Positions 38,427 to 46,335 of a stretch of DNA of 64,000 nt are shown here, one piece after another; within the stretch, counting starts at the first letter, position 1; each line of letters opens with the position of its first letter. Where the stretch lies: assembly GCA_030432295.1 (NCBI GenBank), contig JAUIHI010000026.1, forward strand, positions 33,496-97,495. Reading direction: 5' to 3'. The notes beneath the pieces are model-generated. The model was not told the DNA's origin and did not search any database. It saw only the letters and a list, made by a program, of their open reading frames with translations. This stretch comes from Anaerolineae bacterium (GTDB taxonomy: Bacteria > Chloroflexota > Anaerolineae > Caldilineales > Caldilineaceae). The translations under genes were made by a program, and so were the position numbers.

Positions 38427-39761
38427 ATGACAATCCACCGAAACGGGGATAGATATTCCCGCTTCCAGCAATCTGAGCGATGCGCGGGACAAGCCCGCCG
38501 GTTGATAGTTGCCTATCTTCTGCTGCTTCTCTTGGCTGCATTGAACGACGGCAACGCGCTGGCCCAGAGCCAGCCCCAGGAGACGCCGCCAAGCCATCCT
38601 GTGGCCCACGCTGTGGCTGCTGGCGAGACTCTCAGCGAGATCGCCCAGGGCTACGGAATTCCTCTGGCCGATCTGCTGGCCTACAACGGCATCACCGACG
38701 CCGACTCTGTGAGAGTGGGGCGGGAGCTTCGTTTGCCCCCATCCTCCCCGTCAGAGGCCGTCGATCCCGCTGATCCCACCCAGCCAGCCGAGACCCAGCC
38801 CGGCGGTCAGGTCATCAGCCTTAACCGGACAACGACAGTGCGCCCGGATGACAACTTAAGTCTGATCGCACTCCGCTACGGAGTGGACCTCTCCGCCCTG
38901 CTCGCGCTGAACGGCATGGACAGTGCAGCCGATACCATCCGTGCGGGACAGGAACTGCTTTTGCCCGCCACCACCGACGACCTGCTGGTGGCTGACCCGG
39001 ATCGGCTCTATCGGGTGCAGCCGGGGGAAAGTCTCGGACTGATTGCCCAGGCCCACGAAATCACTTTGCCCGAATTGATGGCGGTCAACCGCATCAGCGA
39101 TCCGAATACAATCCAGCCCGGCCAGGAACTGGTGATTCCGGGGGAGATTCGCACGGGTCAGGCCGAATCGATTGGACCGGCCCGGGCCGGCTTCTACTAT
39201 CACAATGTGCAGCCTGGCGAAACGATGTCCCAACTGGCCCAAACCTACAACACAACCCCACAGGCTATCGTGCGCTACAACGGTCTGCCCGACGAGCAGA
39301 CAATCTATTCGGGGCTGGAAGTCCGCATCCCCTACGGGCCGCCCATCCTCAACCGTTTGCGTCCGCCCACTCCGGAGACCGGGACCGAATTTGTGGTCAG
39401 CATCACCCGCCAGGAGTGTTGGGTGATGCAGGATGGCACAGTTCTGCACGACTGGCGATGCAGCACGGGCCAGGGCCAGTGGGCCACCCGCACGGGCAGC
39501 TTTCCCATCAAAACCCGAATGGAAGTTGCCCAGAGCAGCGCCTATCGCCTCGATATGCCCTTCTGGCTGGGCATCTACGATGTGGGGGAATACGAAAACG
39601 GCATCCACGGCCTGCCTGTGGAGTGGGAGACGGGTGAGAAGCTCTGGGATACACTGGTGGGCCAACCGGCCACCTTTGGCTGTGCGATGCTGTTGGACGA
39701 AGACGCGGCCACCCTCTTCGCTCTCTCCTATCTGGGAATGCCGGTCCACATTGTGGACTGA
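38427..39761 (+). CDS. secreted LysM protein with L,D-transpeptidase (YkuD) domain
   Basis: A 444-residue exported cell-wall protein. A signal anchor lies at about 27-47 (RLIVAYLLLLLLAALNDGNA). Four LysM peptidoglycan-binding domains follow, each with the GETLSEIAQxY-type start: about 61-105, 135-180, 195-240 and 260-305. Residues about 320-444 are the YkuD domain (EFVVSITRQECWVMQDG; TGSFPIKTRMEV; NGIHGLPVEW). The expected S-H-G-C catalytic motif appears as TFGCAMLLDEDAA: cysteine kept, preceding His replaced by Phe. The protein would anchor to peptidoglycan and crosslink or attach proteins there. ATG 38427 is preferred; GTG 38421 is possible. Confidence 0.88.
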   Translation: MTIHRNGDRYSRFQQSERCAGQARRLIVAYLLLLLLAALNDGNALAQSQPQETPPSHPVAHAVAAGETLSEIAQGYGIPLADLLAYNGITDADSVRVGRELRLPPSSPSEAVDPADPTQPAETQPGGQVISLNRTTTVRPDDNLSLIALRYGVDLSALLALNGMDSAADTIRAGQELLLPATTDDLLVADPDRLYRVQPGESLGLIAQAHEITLPELMAVNRISDPNTIQPGQELVIPGEIRTGQAESIGPARAGFYYHNVQPGETMSQLAQTYNTTPQAIVRYNGLPDEQTIYSGLEVRIPYGPPILNRLRPPTPETGTEFVVSITRQECWVMQDGTVLHDWRCSTGQGQWATRTGSFPIKTRMEVAQSSAYRLDMPFWLGIYDVGEYENGIHGLPVEWETGEKLWDTLVGQPATFGCAMLLDEDAATLFALSYLGMPVHIVD

Positions 39762-40045
39762 CAGTCAGAAGTTCGGTCGCGAAAAAGCTGGACGCAGATA
39801 AACGCTGAAAACGCAGATTGTTTCGCTGGATCAGCGGCCCATTTTCTGTTCCATCACCAGCAATCGGATGTCAACGGTCTGGAATCTGTCGGCTGTGGGG
39901 AGTCGGACGGTCCGAACTGCCACAGGGGAGTGGCGTATCATAGGCATCAACCGGACTGTGCAGAACGACACAGCGATTCGATGTACAAAGAACGATACTG
40001 ATACCAACGCCGATTCCCAAGACAGTTTGTCCCGAGGTTCTCCCA
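39762..40045. other. gap after the LysM gene with an R5 repeat piece
   Basis: 39788-39840 (CTGGACGCAGATAAACGCTG and onward) is a copy of the R5 type repeat. GCCAC-AGGGGA-GTGGC at 39918-39933 is a small hairpin followed by TATCAT, which may be a promoter element for the tiny gene at 40046. Nothing else recognised. Confidence 0.5.
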
Positions 40046-40144
40046 ATGATGCAACACGAATATCAACTCACCGATCTGTTTCTTGTTTTCTCCCTATTCA
40101 TCGTGCTGCTCATCACTGCCAGCAGCGCCCTTCCCGCCATCTGA
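40046..40144 (+). CDS. tiny single-span membrane protein, 32 aa (candidate)
   Basis: An unusually neat short frame: GAGG eight bases before ATG 40046, a polar N-terminus (MMQHEYQLTD), one hydrophobic helix (LFLVFSLFIVLLITASS) and a stop at 40142-40144. It ends 46 bases before the AIR-synthase-like gene on the same strand. Bacterial single-span miniproteins of this size are common and often missed. It could also be a chance frame; there is no homologue to compare with here. Confidence 0.4.
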   Translation: MMQHEYQLTDLFLVFSLFIVLLITASSALPAI

Positions 40145-40190
40145 TCGTCCCAGATAGTCCAGATGGCCACACCCGTCCACTGGAAAGTGT

Positions 40191-41225
40191 ATGTCTGCGC
40201 CCCCCTTCCCTGATAGCCTGACCGCGGGCAAACTGCCCCATACGCTGCTGGCCCGGCTGCTTGCCCATCTGCCCACCGCACACCCCCGGCTTCTGCTTGG
40301 CCCCGGTGTGGGCGAAGACGCCGCTGTCATCGACTTCCCTGCCGACCACCTGCTGGTCGCCAAGAGCGATCCTATCACCTTTGCCACCGACGCCATCGGT
40401 CACTACGCAGCAAACGTCTGCGCCAACGATCTGGCCGTCACCGGGGCCACGCCCCTCTTTTATCTCCCCACTGTACTCCTGCCTGCCCAAGCCACCGACG
40501 AATCGACAGTCCAGGCCATCTTCGACCAGATCGGAACGGCCTGCACAGCGCTCGGTATTGTCGTCGCTGGAGGGCACACAGAAATTACTGCCGCGGTCAA
40601 CCAACCGGTCATAGCGGGTACGCTGTTGGGGCAAGTGGCCCGCGACAGCCACATCACCAGCGGCGGTTGCCGTCCCGGCGATCAGCTTCTGCTGGTCGGC
40701 GAAGTGCCCATCGAAGGCGCAAGTATCATCGCCCGGGAACGCCGCGCCGAACTGCTCGCACTGGGCTGGGATGGGGCAATGCTGGATCAGGCCGCTGGCT
40801 ATCTCTACGAACCGGGCATCAGTGTTGTCCAGCCAGCCCTGGCCGCAGCCCGAACCGGGTTGGTGACGGCTATGCACGACCCCACCGAAGGGGGTGTGGC
40901 CACAGGCATTTGGGAGATGGCCGAAGCTGCCCGCGCCGGTGTCGTCGTCGATTTGGATGCGATTGCTGTCAACCCCCTGTCCGCCAGCCTCTGCGCCGCC
41001 TTCGGGCTGGACCCGCTGGGCACGATTGCGTCCGGTGCGCTGCTCGCTACCGCAGCTCCGGCCAATGTGCCCCGCCTTCTCCAACACTGGGCCGACATCG
41101 GCTGGACAGGCCAGGTGATTGGGCAGATTACCCCCTCAGAAAGCGGCTGCGTCGCCACCCGCGGCGGAAAAGCCGTCCCTTTCCCCACATTCCCCGTGGA
41201 CGAAATCACCAGACTCTGGCTGTAG
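40191..41225 (+). CDS. AIR synthase-related protein (HypE/PurM-like)
   Basis: A 344-residue protein of the PurM/HypE/ThiL/SelD superfamily. The N-terminal ATP-binding half holds LLGPGVGEDAAVIDF, then AKSDPITFATDAIGHYAANVCANDLAVTGATPLFYLP, which is the phosphate-binding glycine loop and the D-x4-G region of the fold. The C-terminal half has GQVARDSHITSGGCRPGDQLLLVG, the HypE-like AMHDPTEGGVATGIWEMAEAA and a final ESGCVATRGGK. HypE ends in a C-terminal Cys used in hydrogenase maturation (PRIC); this protein does not, and no hyp genes are near. It is therefore a stand-alone member of unknown substrate. ATG 40191 begins directly before the conserved part. Confidence 0.8.
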   Translation: MSAPPFPDSLTAGKLPHTLLARLLAHLPTAHPRLLLGPGVGEDAAVIDFPADHLLVAKSDPITFATDAIGHYAANVCANDLAVTGATPLFYLPTVLLPAQATDESTVQAIFDQIGTACTALGIVVAGGHTEITAAVNQPVIAGTLLGQVARDSHITSGGCRPGDQLLLVGEVPIEGASIIARERRAELLALGWDGAMLDQAAGYLYEPGISVVQPALAAARTGLVTAMHDPTEGGVATGIWEMAEAARAGVVVDLDAIAVNPLSASLCAAFGLDPLGTIASGALLATAAPANVPRLLQHWADIGWTGQVIGQITPSESGCVATRGGKAVPFPTFPVDEITRLWL

Positions 41226-41283
41226 ACGCGTAGACTTCTAACCCCAGAGCCTGCCCCGCGTTTTCGCTGTATAGGTAGAGAAG

Positions 41284-41337
41284 TCTGCTTTTGTCAGCGT
41301 CCATCAGCGTTCATCAGTGGCTAAAAACGCTTTCTAC
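41284..41337. repeat. dispersed repeat R2, partial copy
   Basis: TCTGCTTTTGTCAGCGTCCA, then ATCAGCGTTCATCAGTGGCT and AAAAACGCTTTCTACAG. This is the right half of the R2 repeat (compare 44700-44760 and 51858-51916) with point changes in the terminal block. Confidence 0.65.
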
Positions 41338-41371
41338 AGCGAAGATACTCAACAAAAGAACAAATCCGCGC

Positions 41372-41400
41372 TTGACACCAGAACAAATGTTCTGTATGAT
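41372..41400 (+). promoter_or_regulatory. consensus sigma-70 promoter overlapped by LexA-type palindrome
   Basis: TTGACA (41372-41377), exactly 17 bases, TATGAT (41395-41400). The spacer holds AGAACAAATGTTCT (41380-41393), a perfect 5-bp inverted repeat that fits GAACRNRYGTTC, the box bound by LexA in Gram-positive bacteria. Binding there would block the promoter. Confidence 0.75.
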
Positions 41401-41561
41401 GGTGCTATCAGCAAAAAGGCTGATTTTGTACCCTCCATAGAGCAGGTCCGCCACGCGCCTTTTCGAACAATCCGAGCCTTTTACACATTCCTGGTCTATG
41501 CCGCGCCCCCGCTGGGACGCGTCGGGAAATATCGGGTATTTTTGTGTAAGGGGAGGTTGAG

Positions 41562-42698
41562 ATGGGGCGGCGTCAGACACTCAATATGCAGGCGGATCGC
41601 ATCGAACAGGTGTTGGGCCAGCACAAAATTCCGGGCCGGATCAACGGCGGTACAGTTACACCCCGCTTTGTCCAGTTCAAGCTGGCGACTGAACTGGGCA
41701 CGAAAGTCTCCAAAGTCTCGGCCCTGGCCGAAGAGATCGCGATGGCCCTGGGCAGCCGGGAGGCCCGGGTCTACCGGGACGGCGGCGAAATCAATGTCGA
41801 AATCCCCCGGGAGAACCCGGACCCGGTGCGTCTGCTCCCCCTCTGCAAGCGGCTGACTGTCGTGCCGCCGGCTTCGGCTGTGCTGGGCATGGACGAGCAG
41901 GGCTTTCCCCTCCTCTTGCGCCTCACAGCGCCGGATGTGGCCCACGTCCTCATCGCCGGGACCACCGGCAGCGGCAAGACCGCGCTGGCCCGCACCCTCC
42001 TCACCTCCCTGGCAATGCACAACCACCAGGGCCAACTCCAACTCATTCTGATCGACCCCAAAGGCCGGGGTTTCGGACCCCTGGCCGGGCTGCCTCACGT
42101 GCTGAACGGTGTGCAAAATACGCCGGAAGCCGCGCTCTCGTGTCTTTCCTGGCTGGTGCGGGAGATGGAACGCCGGGACGCCGAAGCCGTGAGTACACCG
42201 GTTCTGGTCGTGGCCGTGGACGAGCTGGCCGACCTGCTCCAGACCGGCAGCAAGCAGGTGGAGGAGTGTCTGACCCGGATTGCCCAGCGGGGCCGGGAGG
42301 CGGGTATCCATCTGGTGGCCTGCACCCAAAAGCCCACGGCTGCGCTGATCGGCGGGGCGATGAAGGCCAACTTCCCTGTGCGGCTGGTGGGCGCGGTGGC
42401 TGGCTCCGACGAGGCCCGCTACGCCTCGGGCATCAGCGATTCTGGCGCGGATAAGCTGGAAGGCAAAGGTGACTTCATTCTGGTGGCCCGCGGCTCTCTG
42501 CTGCGCTTTCAGGCGGCCTGGCTGGGGCCACAGGACCTTTCGCTGGTGGCGAGCGAACTGCGCACGGGCGGGCGCACCTCCCGTCGCTGGCAGAACGAGG
42601 GCAAGGCGGACGATCTGCCCGATATGCAGTTGCCTGCATTGCCACCTCCCCAGCCCCATCGTTCACTGATGGATCGGCTGCTGGGGCGGAATATGTAG
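41562..42698 (+). CDS. soluble FtsK/SpoIIIE-type DNA translocase-like ATPase
   Basis: A 378-residue protein with the FtsK motor but without its membrane part and without the C-terminal gamma (KOPS-reading) domain. Residues 10-105 match the FtsK alpha domain ([47 protein letters not shown]). Walker A is [20 protein letters not shown] (133-140) and Walker B is [14 protein letters not shown] (about 214-226), followed by [21 protein letters not shown]. FtsK translocases pump DNA at division or during repair. GGGGAGG precedes ATG 41562. Its promoter carries a LexA-type box. It may be a repair- or phage-related translocase; a small membrane protein is encoded 146 bases downstream. Confidence 0.88.
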   Translation: MGRRQTLNMQADRIEQVLGQHKIPGRINGGTVTPRFVQFKLATELGTKVSKVSALAEEIAMALGSREARVYRDGGEINVEIPRENPDPVRLLPLCKRLTVVPPASAVLGMDEQGFPLLLRLTAPDVAHVLIAGTTGSGKTALARTLLTSLAMHNHQGQLQLILIDPKGRGFGPLAGLPHVLNGVQNTPEAALSCLSWLVREMERRDAEAVSTPVLVVAVDELADLLQTGSKQVEECLTRIAQRGREAGIHLVACTQKPTAALIGGAMKANFPVRLVGAVAGSDEARYASGISDSGADKLEGKGDFILVARGSLLRFQAAWLGPQDLSLVASELRTGGRTSRRWQNEGKADDLPDMQLPALPPPQPHRSLMDRLLGRNM

Positions 42699-42717
42699 GG
42701 CGGTTGCCCTGAAATGA

Positions 42718-42775
42718 GTTTGTATACACGGATAAAAAGGAACACTGAAAAGCAGATTGATCCGTGTATACAAAC
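42718..42775. terminator. 16-bp perfect hairpin after the FtsK-like gene
   Basis: GTTTGTATACACGGAT (42718-42733) and ATCCGTGTATACAAAC (42760-42775) are perfect complements with a 26-base loop. No T-run follows on the + strand, so it may attenuate rather than stop transcription into the next gene. Confidence 0.55.
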
Positions 42776-42844
42776 TTTCGTCTGCCATTGCGCGACGGGC
42801 GCGTGGAAAACTGATACTGATGACGATAGTTTTGAGGTGGGGAT

Positions 42845-43273
42845 ATGAAACGACTAATAAGTGTGGCGCTGTTGATTTTTGTCGGTTTTGCAGGCTGGCA
42901 GGCGGGTGGCGCGCTTAGTTCGGACGCAATGGGGATGGCAGTGGGCATTGTCTTTGGTGTGCTGGCAAGTTTGCCCGCCGCGCTGCTGATTCTGGTCGCC
43001 AACCGGCGTTCCTCCCAGCAGGAATCGCTGATGCCCCGTTCTTCTGCCCAGCATCAGCCCCAGGCCGGTCACGGACAGATGCCGATTGTGATTATGGCCC
43101 CGCCAGCCCAGCCCGGCTATGGACAGGTCGGCTACGGGCAACCAGCGGGCCAGCAATACGCCCAGTTGCCCGCACCCCAGACTGGCAATTGGGGCTTCCC
43201 CTCCCAGCCCGCCCGGGCCGAGCGAGCCTTTACAATTGTCGGCGAACAGGCGGAATACGCAGACGAGTGGTAA
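42845..43273 (+). CDS. small membrane protein with Pro/Gln/Gly-rich tail
   Basis: A 142-residue protein. ATG 42845 has GAGGTGGGG directly upstream. Two hydrophobic helices at about 4-22 and 29-51 (LISVALLIFVGFAGWQAGG and AVGIVFGVLASLPAALLILVA) form a helical hairpin, so both ends face the same side; Arg residues after helix 2 (NRRSS) place the tail in the cytoplasm. The tail (about 60-125) is rich in Gln, Pro, Gly and Tyr (PGYGQVGYGQPAGQQYAQ) and ends in an acidic segment. Function unknown. It follows the soluble FtsK-like ATPase on the same strand, which lacks membrane helices of its own, so a membrane partner role is conceivable. Confidence 0.7.
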   Translation: MKRLISVALLIFVGFAGWQAGGALSSDAMGMAVGIVFGVLASLPAALLILVANRRSSQQESLMPRSSAQHQPQAGHGQMPIVIMAPPAQPGYGQVGYGQPAGQQYAQLPAPQTGNWGFPSQPARAERAFTIVGEQAEYADEW

Positions 43274-43279
43274 CCTTTC

Positions 43280-43313
43280 AGAAGTTCGACTTCTCGGAAG
43301 AAGTCGAACTTCT
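43280..43313. terminator. 15-bp TTCGAC-type hairpin (family R3)
   Basis: AGAAGTTCGACTTCT and AGAAGTCGAACTTCT with loop CGGA, seven bases after the stop of the small membrane protein gene. Serves as a likely transcript end, though without a clear T-run. Confidence 0.6.
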
Positions 43314-43370
43314 ATCGGACTGTCCCCCGACGAGCCGCCTGTCCTCTCAATGGATGGGCGGCTCGTGCGT

Positions 43371-43400
43371 TTGATGGGGGCTTGCGCTCTCTGGTACAAT
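43371..43400 (+). promoter_or_regulatory. probable sigma-70 promoter of the MFS gene
   Basis: TTGATG (43371-43376), 18 bases, TACAAT (43395-43400), 56 bases before the ATG at 43456. Good -10 and moderate -35. Confidence 0.5.
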
Positions 43401-43455
43401 GAATCGGACATTGCATAAACCGGTTTATGGCTTCACCCCCACCACTGGAGTCCAC

Positions 43456-44652
43456 ATGAATCTACGCCGACTTTCTTCGGTCTCTCTGGGCCATCTGGCC
43501 ATAGACGTTCTCAGTTCATCCGTGGCGATGATTCTGACTGTGATGGCCGTGCCCTTTGACCTGAGCAACAGCCAGATCGGTGTGGGCGTGATGATCTACC
43601 AGTTGGTCGGTTCCCTCACCCAGCCCTTTTTTGGTGTGCTGGCGGACCGGGTGGGCGGGCGCTGGCTGGGAGCGGCTGGCCTGGCCTGGACCGCCACTTT
43701 CTACTGGGCTGCCACCTATGCCCAGAACTATCCGGTTCTCCTGCTGTTGATGTCTTTGGCAGCCCTGGGCAGCGCAGCCTTTCACCCCCAGGGGGCAATG
43801 AACGCCAGCGAAGCGGGCCAGGGGCGGGCCTCCAGTTCCACCGCGATTTTCTTTCTGCTGGGCCAGACGGGGCTGGCCTTGGGGCCTGCCCTGGCCGGAT
43901 TTTTGCTGGAAAGTTCCGGGCTGGCGGGTGTGCGTATCCTGGCCGGGGCTTCTGTGCCGCTGGTCTTTCTGATGGCCCTATGGCTGCAACAGCCCGCTGA
44001 TTTCACCAAACACCAGCCCCTCAGTGCCAGTGGTGGTAAACAGCGTAGCCAGGCAACTTTTCGCCGCTCGGTCTTTGTGGCCTTTGTGCTGGTTGTCGGC
44101 CTGCGTGCCACTGTCCAGTCCGGCTATTATGGGCTGCTGCCCAAATTTCTGGCCGACCAGGGCTATGCGCCCTCGACGTATGGGCTGATGGTGGGCATTT
44201 TCAGCCTGACGCTCGCCATCGGAACCCTGGGCGGCGGGATTCTGGGCGACCGCATGTCCCACCGAACTCTGCTGATTTGGGTATCGTTGCTGGCTACACC
44301 CTTCACAGTTTGGATGCTCTACAGCGATGGATGGGCCTTTGCTATCGCGGCCGGGGTGGGCGGGCTGCTCATCGGCGCACCCCACAGCATTCTGGTGGTG
44401 ATGGCCCAGAATCTGCTGCCCAAACGCCAGGGATTGGCCAGCGGTGCGGTGCTGGGTTTTATGTTTGCAGCGGGCGCGGCCGGAACCGGGCTGGGTGGCT
44501 GGGCCGCGGATTCCGTTGGACTGCCGCTGATTCTGCTGGTGATAGCACTGTTGCCCCTTGGTTCAGGCATCTCCGCCATCTTCCTGGCCCGGGATGTGGT
44601 CTCCCGTGCGGCGGTCACGCCTGTTTTGAATGTAGCCACGGATGAGCGCTGA
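43456..44652 (+). CDS. MFS transporter, fosmidomycin-resistance-like
   Basis: A 398-residue major-facilitator protein. ATG 43456 is chosen because GGAG lies five bases upstream, although the frame is open from 43399. About eleven to twelve helices are visible in two halves: 13-185 and 215-390. The opening SVSLGHLAIDVLSSSVAMIL (His and Asp in TM1), then QLVGSLTQPFFGVLADRVGG (MFS A-like motif) and FHPQGAMNASEAGQGRASSS, are typical of the Fsr fosmidomycin-resistance group. The second half repeats LGGGILGDRMSHRTLLIW. It exports or imports a small molecule; the natural substrate is unknown. It has its own promoter. Confidence 0.85.
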   Translation: MNLRRLSSVSLGHLAIDVLSSSVAMILTVMAVPFDLSNSQIGVGVMIYQLVGSLTQPFFGVLADRVGGRWLGAAGLAWTATFYWAATYAQNYPVLLLLMSLAALGSAAFHPQGAMNASEAGQGRASSSTAIFFLLGQTGLALGPALAGFLLESSGLAGVRILAGASVPLVFLMALWLQQPADFTKHQPLSASGGKQRSQATFRRSVFVAFVLVVGLRATVQSGYYGLLPKFLADQGYAPSTYGLMVGIFSLTLAIGTLGGGILGDRMSHRTLLIWVSLLATPFTVWMLYSDGWAFAIAAGVGGLLIGAPHSILVVMAQNLLPKRQGLASGAVLGFMFAAGAAGTGLGGWAADSVGLPLILLVIALLPLGSGISAIFLARDVVSRAAVTPVLNVATDER

Positions 44653-44671
44653 CGATTTCGTTGTTCGCCGG

Positions 44672-44760
44672 CGCGGAGCGGCAGCGAAAATCGGGAGAGA
44701 CATCTGCTTTTATCAGAGTTCATCATCGTTTATTAGTGGCTCAAATGGCTTTTTGCAGGA
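44672..44760. repeat. dispersed repeat R2, copy 2
   Basis: The right half (CTGCTTTTATCAGAGTTCAT, then GTGGCTCAAATGGCTTTTTG) is nearly identical to 51858-51916 and 7552-7596. The left half keeps only GCGGAGCGGCAGCGAAAATC and GGGAGAGA. Lies between the MFS and patatin genes. Confidence 0.75.
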
Positions 44761-44804
44761 GTGGTATTGCAGTTACCAGTGGCTGAAAAATGAAGGATAC
44801 TCCT

Positions 44805-45644
44805 ATGGACCCAACAGAACCACAAGAACTGGCGCGAGCGTTGCCGATTGTCTGGCAGGGCAAGCCACCCCGGCAGCGGGTGGGGCTGGCCCTGGGCGGT
44901 GGCGCGGCACGAGGACTCGCCCACGTCGGCGTGCTGGAAGTGCTTGAAGAGGCGCATATTCCCATCGACTACATTGCGGGGACGAGCGCTGGTGCGATTG
45001 CGGGGGGGCTGTATGCCGCTGGTTTCACCACCGCGGAGATGCGCAAGGAGGCACAGAAGCTCAACTGGCTGGAAGTTGCCAGCTTTGGCATCCCCAAAAT
45101 GGGGCTGCTCAACTTCGACAAGGCAGCCCAATGGATCGAGGACCTGCTGGAAGATCGCCCCAACACATTTGAGGAACTGGTCATTCCCTTCGCTGCTGTG
45201 GCTGCGGATATTGTGAGCGGGGAATTGATCGCCATCAATGCCGGCAAACTGTCAGCGGCCCTGCGTGCCAGTTCGAGTGTGCCGGGGATATTTACCCCGA
45301 CCCGTATGGGCGGCCGGATGTTGGTGGATGGGGGCACACTGAACAATCTGCCCGTCTCGGTGGCCCGGCGTCTGGGCGCGGATTATGTGATTGCCGTGGA
45401 CCTGCTGCCATCGGGCACTGTGGGGAGCAAAGAGCCGGGCAATGTGATGGAGCTAACCGTCACTGCGCTCTATATGCTCATGCGCTCCACCCACAACGAA
45501 GGGTCCGAGGCCGACCGGGTGATTTTGCCCGCCATCGGTCACTACAGCCTCTTTGATCTGGGCCACAAAGATGAGTTGATGGAAGCCGGACGGGTGGCAG
45601 CACAAAAGGTTGTTCCCAAGATCAAGCGTGACTTGGGCTTGTAA
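44805..45644 (+). CDS. patatin-like phospholipase (RssA family)
   Basis: A 279-residue acyl hydrolase. The oxyanion hole is LALGGGAARGLAHVGVLEVL, the nucleophilic serine is in YIAGTSAGAIAGGLYAAG, and the catalytic aspartate is in MLVDGGTLNNLPVSVARRLG, so the Ser-Asp dyad is complete. It is one of the compact bacterial patatins with no additional domain or membrane part. It would cleave ester bonds of membrane lipids. ATG 44805 is preferred to ATG 44790 since AAGGA lies eight bases ahead of it. No operon partner is evident. Confidence 0.9.
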   Translation: MDPTEPQELARALPIVWQGKPPRQRVGLALGGGAARGLAHVGVLEVLEEAHIPIDYIAGTSAGAIAGGLYAAGFTTAEMRKEAQKLNWLEVASFGIPKMGLLNFDKAAQWIEDLLEDRPNTFEELVIPFAAVAADIVSGELIAINAGKLSAALRASSSVPGIFTPTRMGGRMLVDGGTLNNLPVSVARRLGADYVIAVDLLPSGTVGSKEPGNVMELTVTALYMLMRSTHNEGSEADRVILPAIGHYSLFDLGHKDELMEAGRVAAQKVVPKIKRDLGL

Positions 45645-45648
45645 GAGG

Positions 45649-45677
45649 TTGACACACTGGCAGGGGCTGGGTACAAT
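45649..45677 (+). promoter_or_regulatory. consensus sigma-70 promoter of the ferredoxin leader
   Basis: TTGACA (45649-45654), 17 bases, TACAAT (45672-45677). It starts just after the patatin stop and lies 222 bases before the ferredoxin ATG, which implies a long untranslated leader. Confidence 0.7.
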
Positions 45678-45683
45678 GGCAGA

Positions 45684-45898
45684 TGTAGAAGGTCGGACGA
45701 ATTCTGTCTGTTTGGCGGCTCTGGCTCTTCTGTCTGACGGGATTTCGCTTGCACAGTTCCGAACATTCCCGGATTTGCGTTGGACCACTGCCTATTGTAT
45801 TGTTGTGTTATTGCTCTGTTTGTAGCTGACCGCTTTGGGTGGTCAACTGCTACAAGAAATTTATTGACCACCGCTCTATCTGAGGAGACTTTCCCAAA
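45684..45898 (+). ncRNA. possible structured leader RNA of the ferredoxin gene
   Basis: About 215 bases of leader without a credible coding frame. Two helices are mutually exclusive: GGTGGTCAA (45838-45846) pairs with TTGACCACC (45864-45872), or its GGTCA part pairs upstream with TGACC in GTAGCTGACC, extended by GTAGC/GCTAC. Such a switch is typical of attenuators or riboswitches, but no known class was recognised. A GGTC...GACC closure (45691 and about 45785) may make an upstream domain. GAGGAG stands about a dozen bases before the ATG. Confidence 0.3.
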
Positions 45899-46183
45899 AT
45901 GACTCACGTAATTTTCGATCTGTGTGTTCGCGATGGTGCTTGTGTCGAAGTTTGCCCGGTCGAGTGCATTATCCCCGGCCAGCCCGAAGAGGAATGGCCC
46001 TGGTATTACATCGATCCCGAAACCTGCATCGACTGTGGCGCGTGTGTGCCTGAGTGCCCGGTGGACGCGATTCTCCCGGAAGAAGACCTGCCGGAAGAGT
46101 ATGCCTACACCACCGAGCTGAACGCAATGTTCTTCACCGAGGGCGAAGGCCCCGGCTATGCTGCGCTGGAAATGGGCGGCTAA
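45899..46183 (+). CDS. 7Fe/8Fe-type ferredoxin
   Basis: A 94-residue electron carrier with two Fe-S binding regions. The first is LCVRDGACVEVCPVECI: cysteines spaced C-x5-C-x3-C-x3-C, as in seven-iron ferredoxins of the Thermus/Mycobacterium type, which carry a 3Fe-4S cluster there. The second is the standard CIDCGACVPECPVDAI, binding 4Fe-4S. The highly acidic ends (QPEEEWPW and PEEDLPEEYA) are normal for this class. The extra 30 residues after the last cluster fit the long-chain forms. Transcribed from its own consensus promoter and followed by a strong terminator, so it is a one-gene unit with a long leader. Partner enzyme unknown. Confidence 0.93.
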   Translation: MTHVIFDLCVRDGACVEVCPVECIIPGQPEEEWPWYYIDPETCIDCGACVPECPVDAILPEEDLPEEYAYTTELNAMFFTEGEGPGYAALEMGG

Positions 46184-46202
46184 GAAGCGGTTTTAGAAGC
46201 AC

Positions 46203-46235
46203 AAAAACCCCTGCCCCGGCAGGGGTTTTTCTTTT
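46203..46235 (+). terminator. rho-independent terminator of the ferredoxin gene
   Basis: AAAAACCCCTGCC and GGCAGGGGTTTTT form a strong G+C-rich hairpin (46203-46230), followed by CTTTT. Confidence 0.9.
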
Positions 46236-46259
46236 CCAGCAGTCCATACGATATTTGAC

Positions 46260-46289
46260 AAACCGGGTTTCTCGGAAGAAACTCGGTTT
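46260..46289. repeat. 13-bp hairpin with CGGA loop (ACCGAG type)
   Basis: AAACCGGGTTTCT and AGAAACTCGGTTT with one G-T mismatch and loop CGGA. The arms resemble those of repeat R1 (AAACCGAGTTTTT), while the loop resembles family R3. Confidence 0.55.
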
Positions 46290-46335
46290 GTATCTTTCGC
46301 CCCAAAACTATAAATGAAATGGAAGGAAGTGCGCG

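Larger units (their letters stand above)
41226..41561. other. regulatory gap before the FtsK-like gene
   Basis: 336 bases with a partial R2 repeat (41284-41337), a consensus promoter with LexA-type palindrome (41372-41400), a small hairpin just downstream (ATCAGC-AAAAAG-GCTGAT at 41406-41423) and about 140 bases of untranslated leader. No additional gene. Confidence 0.6.
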
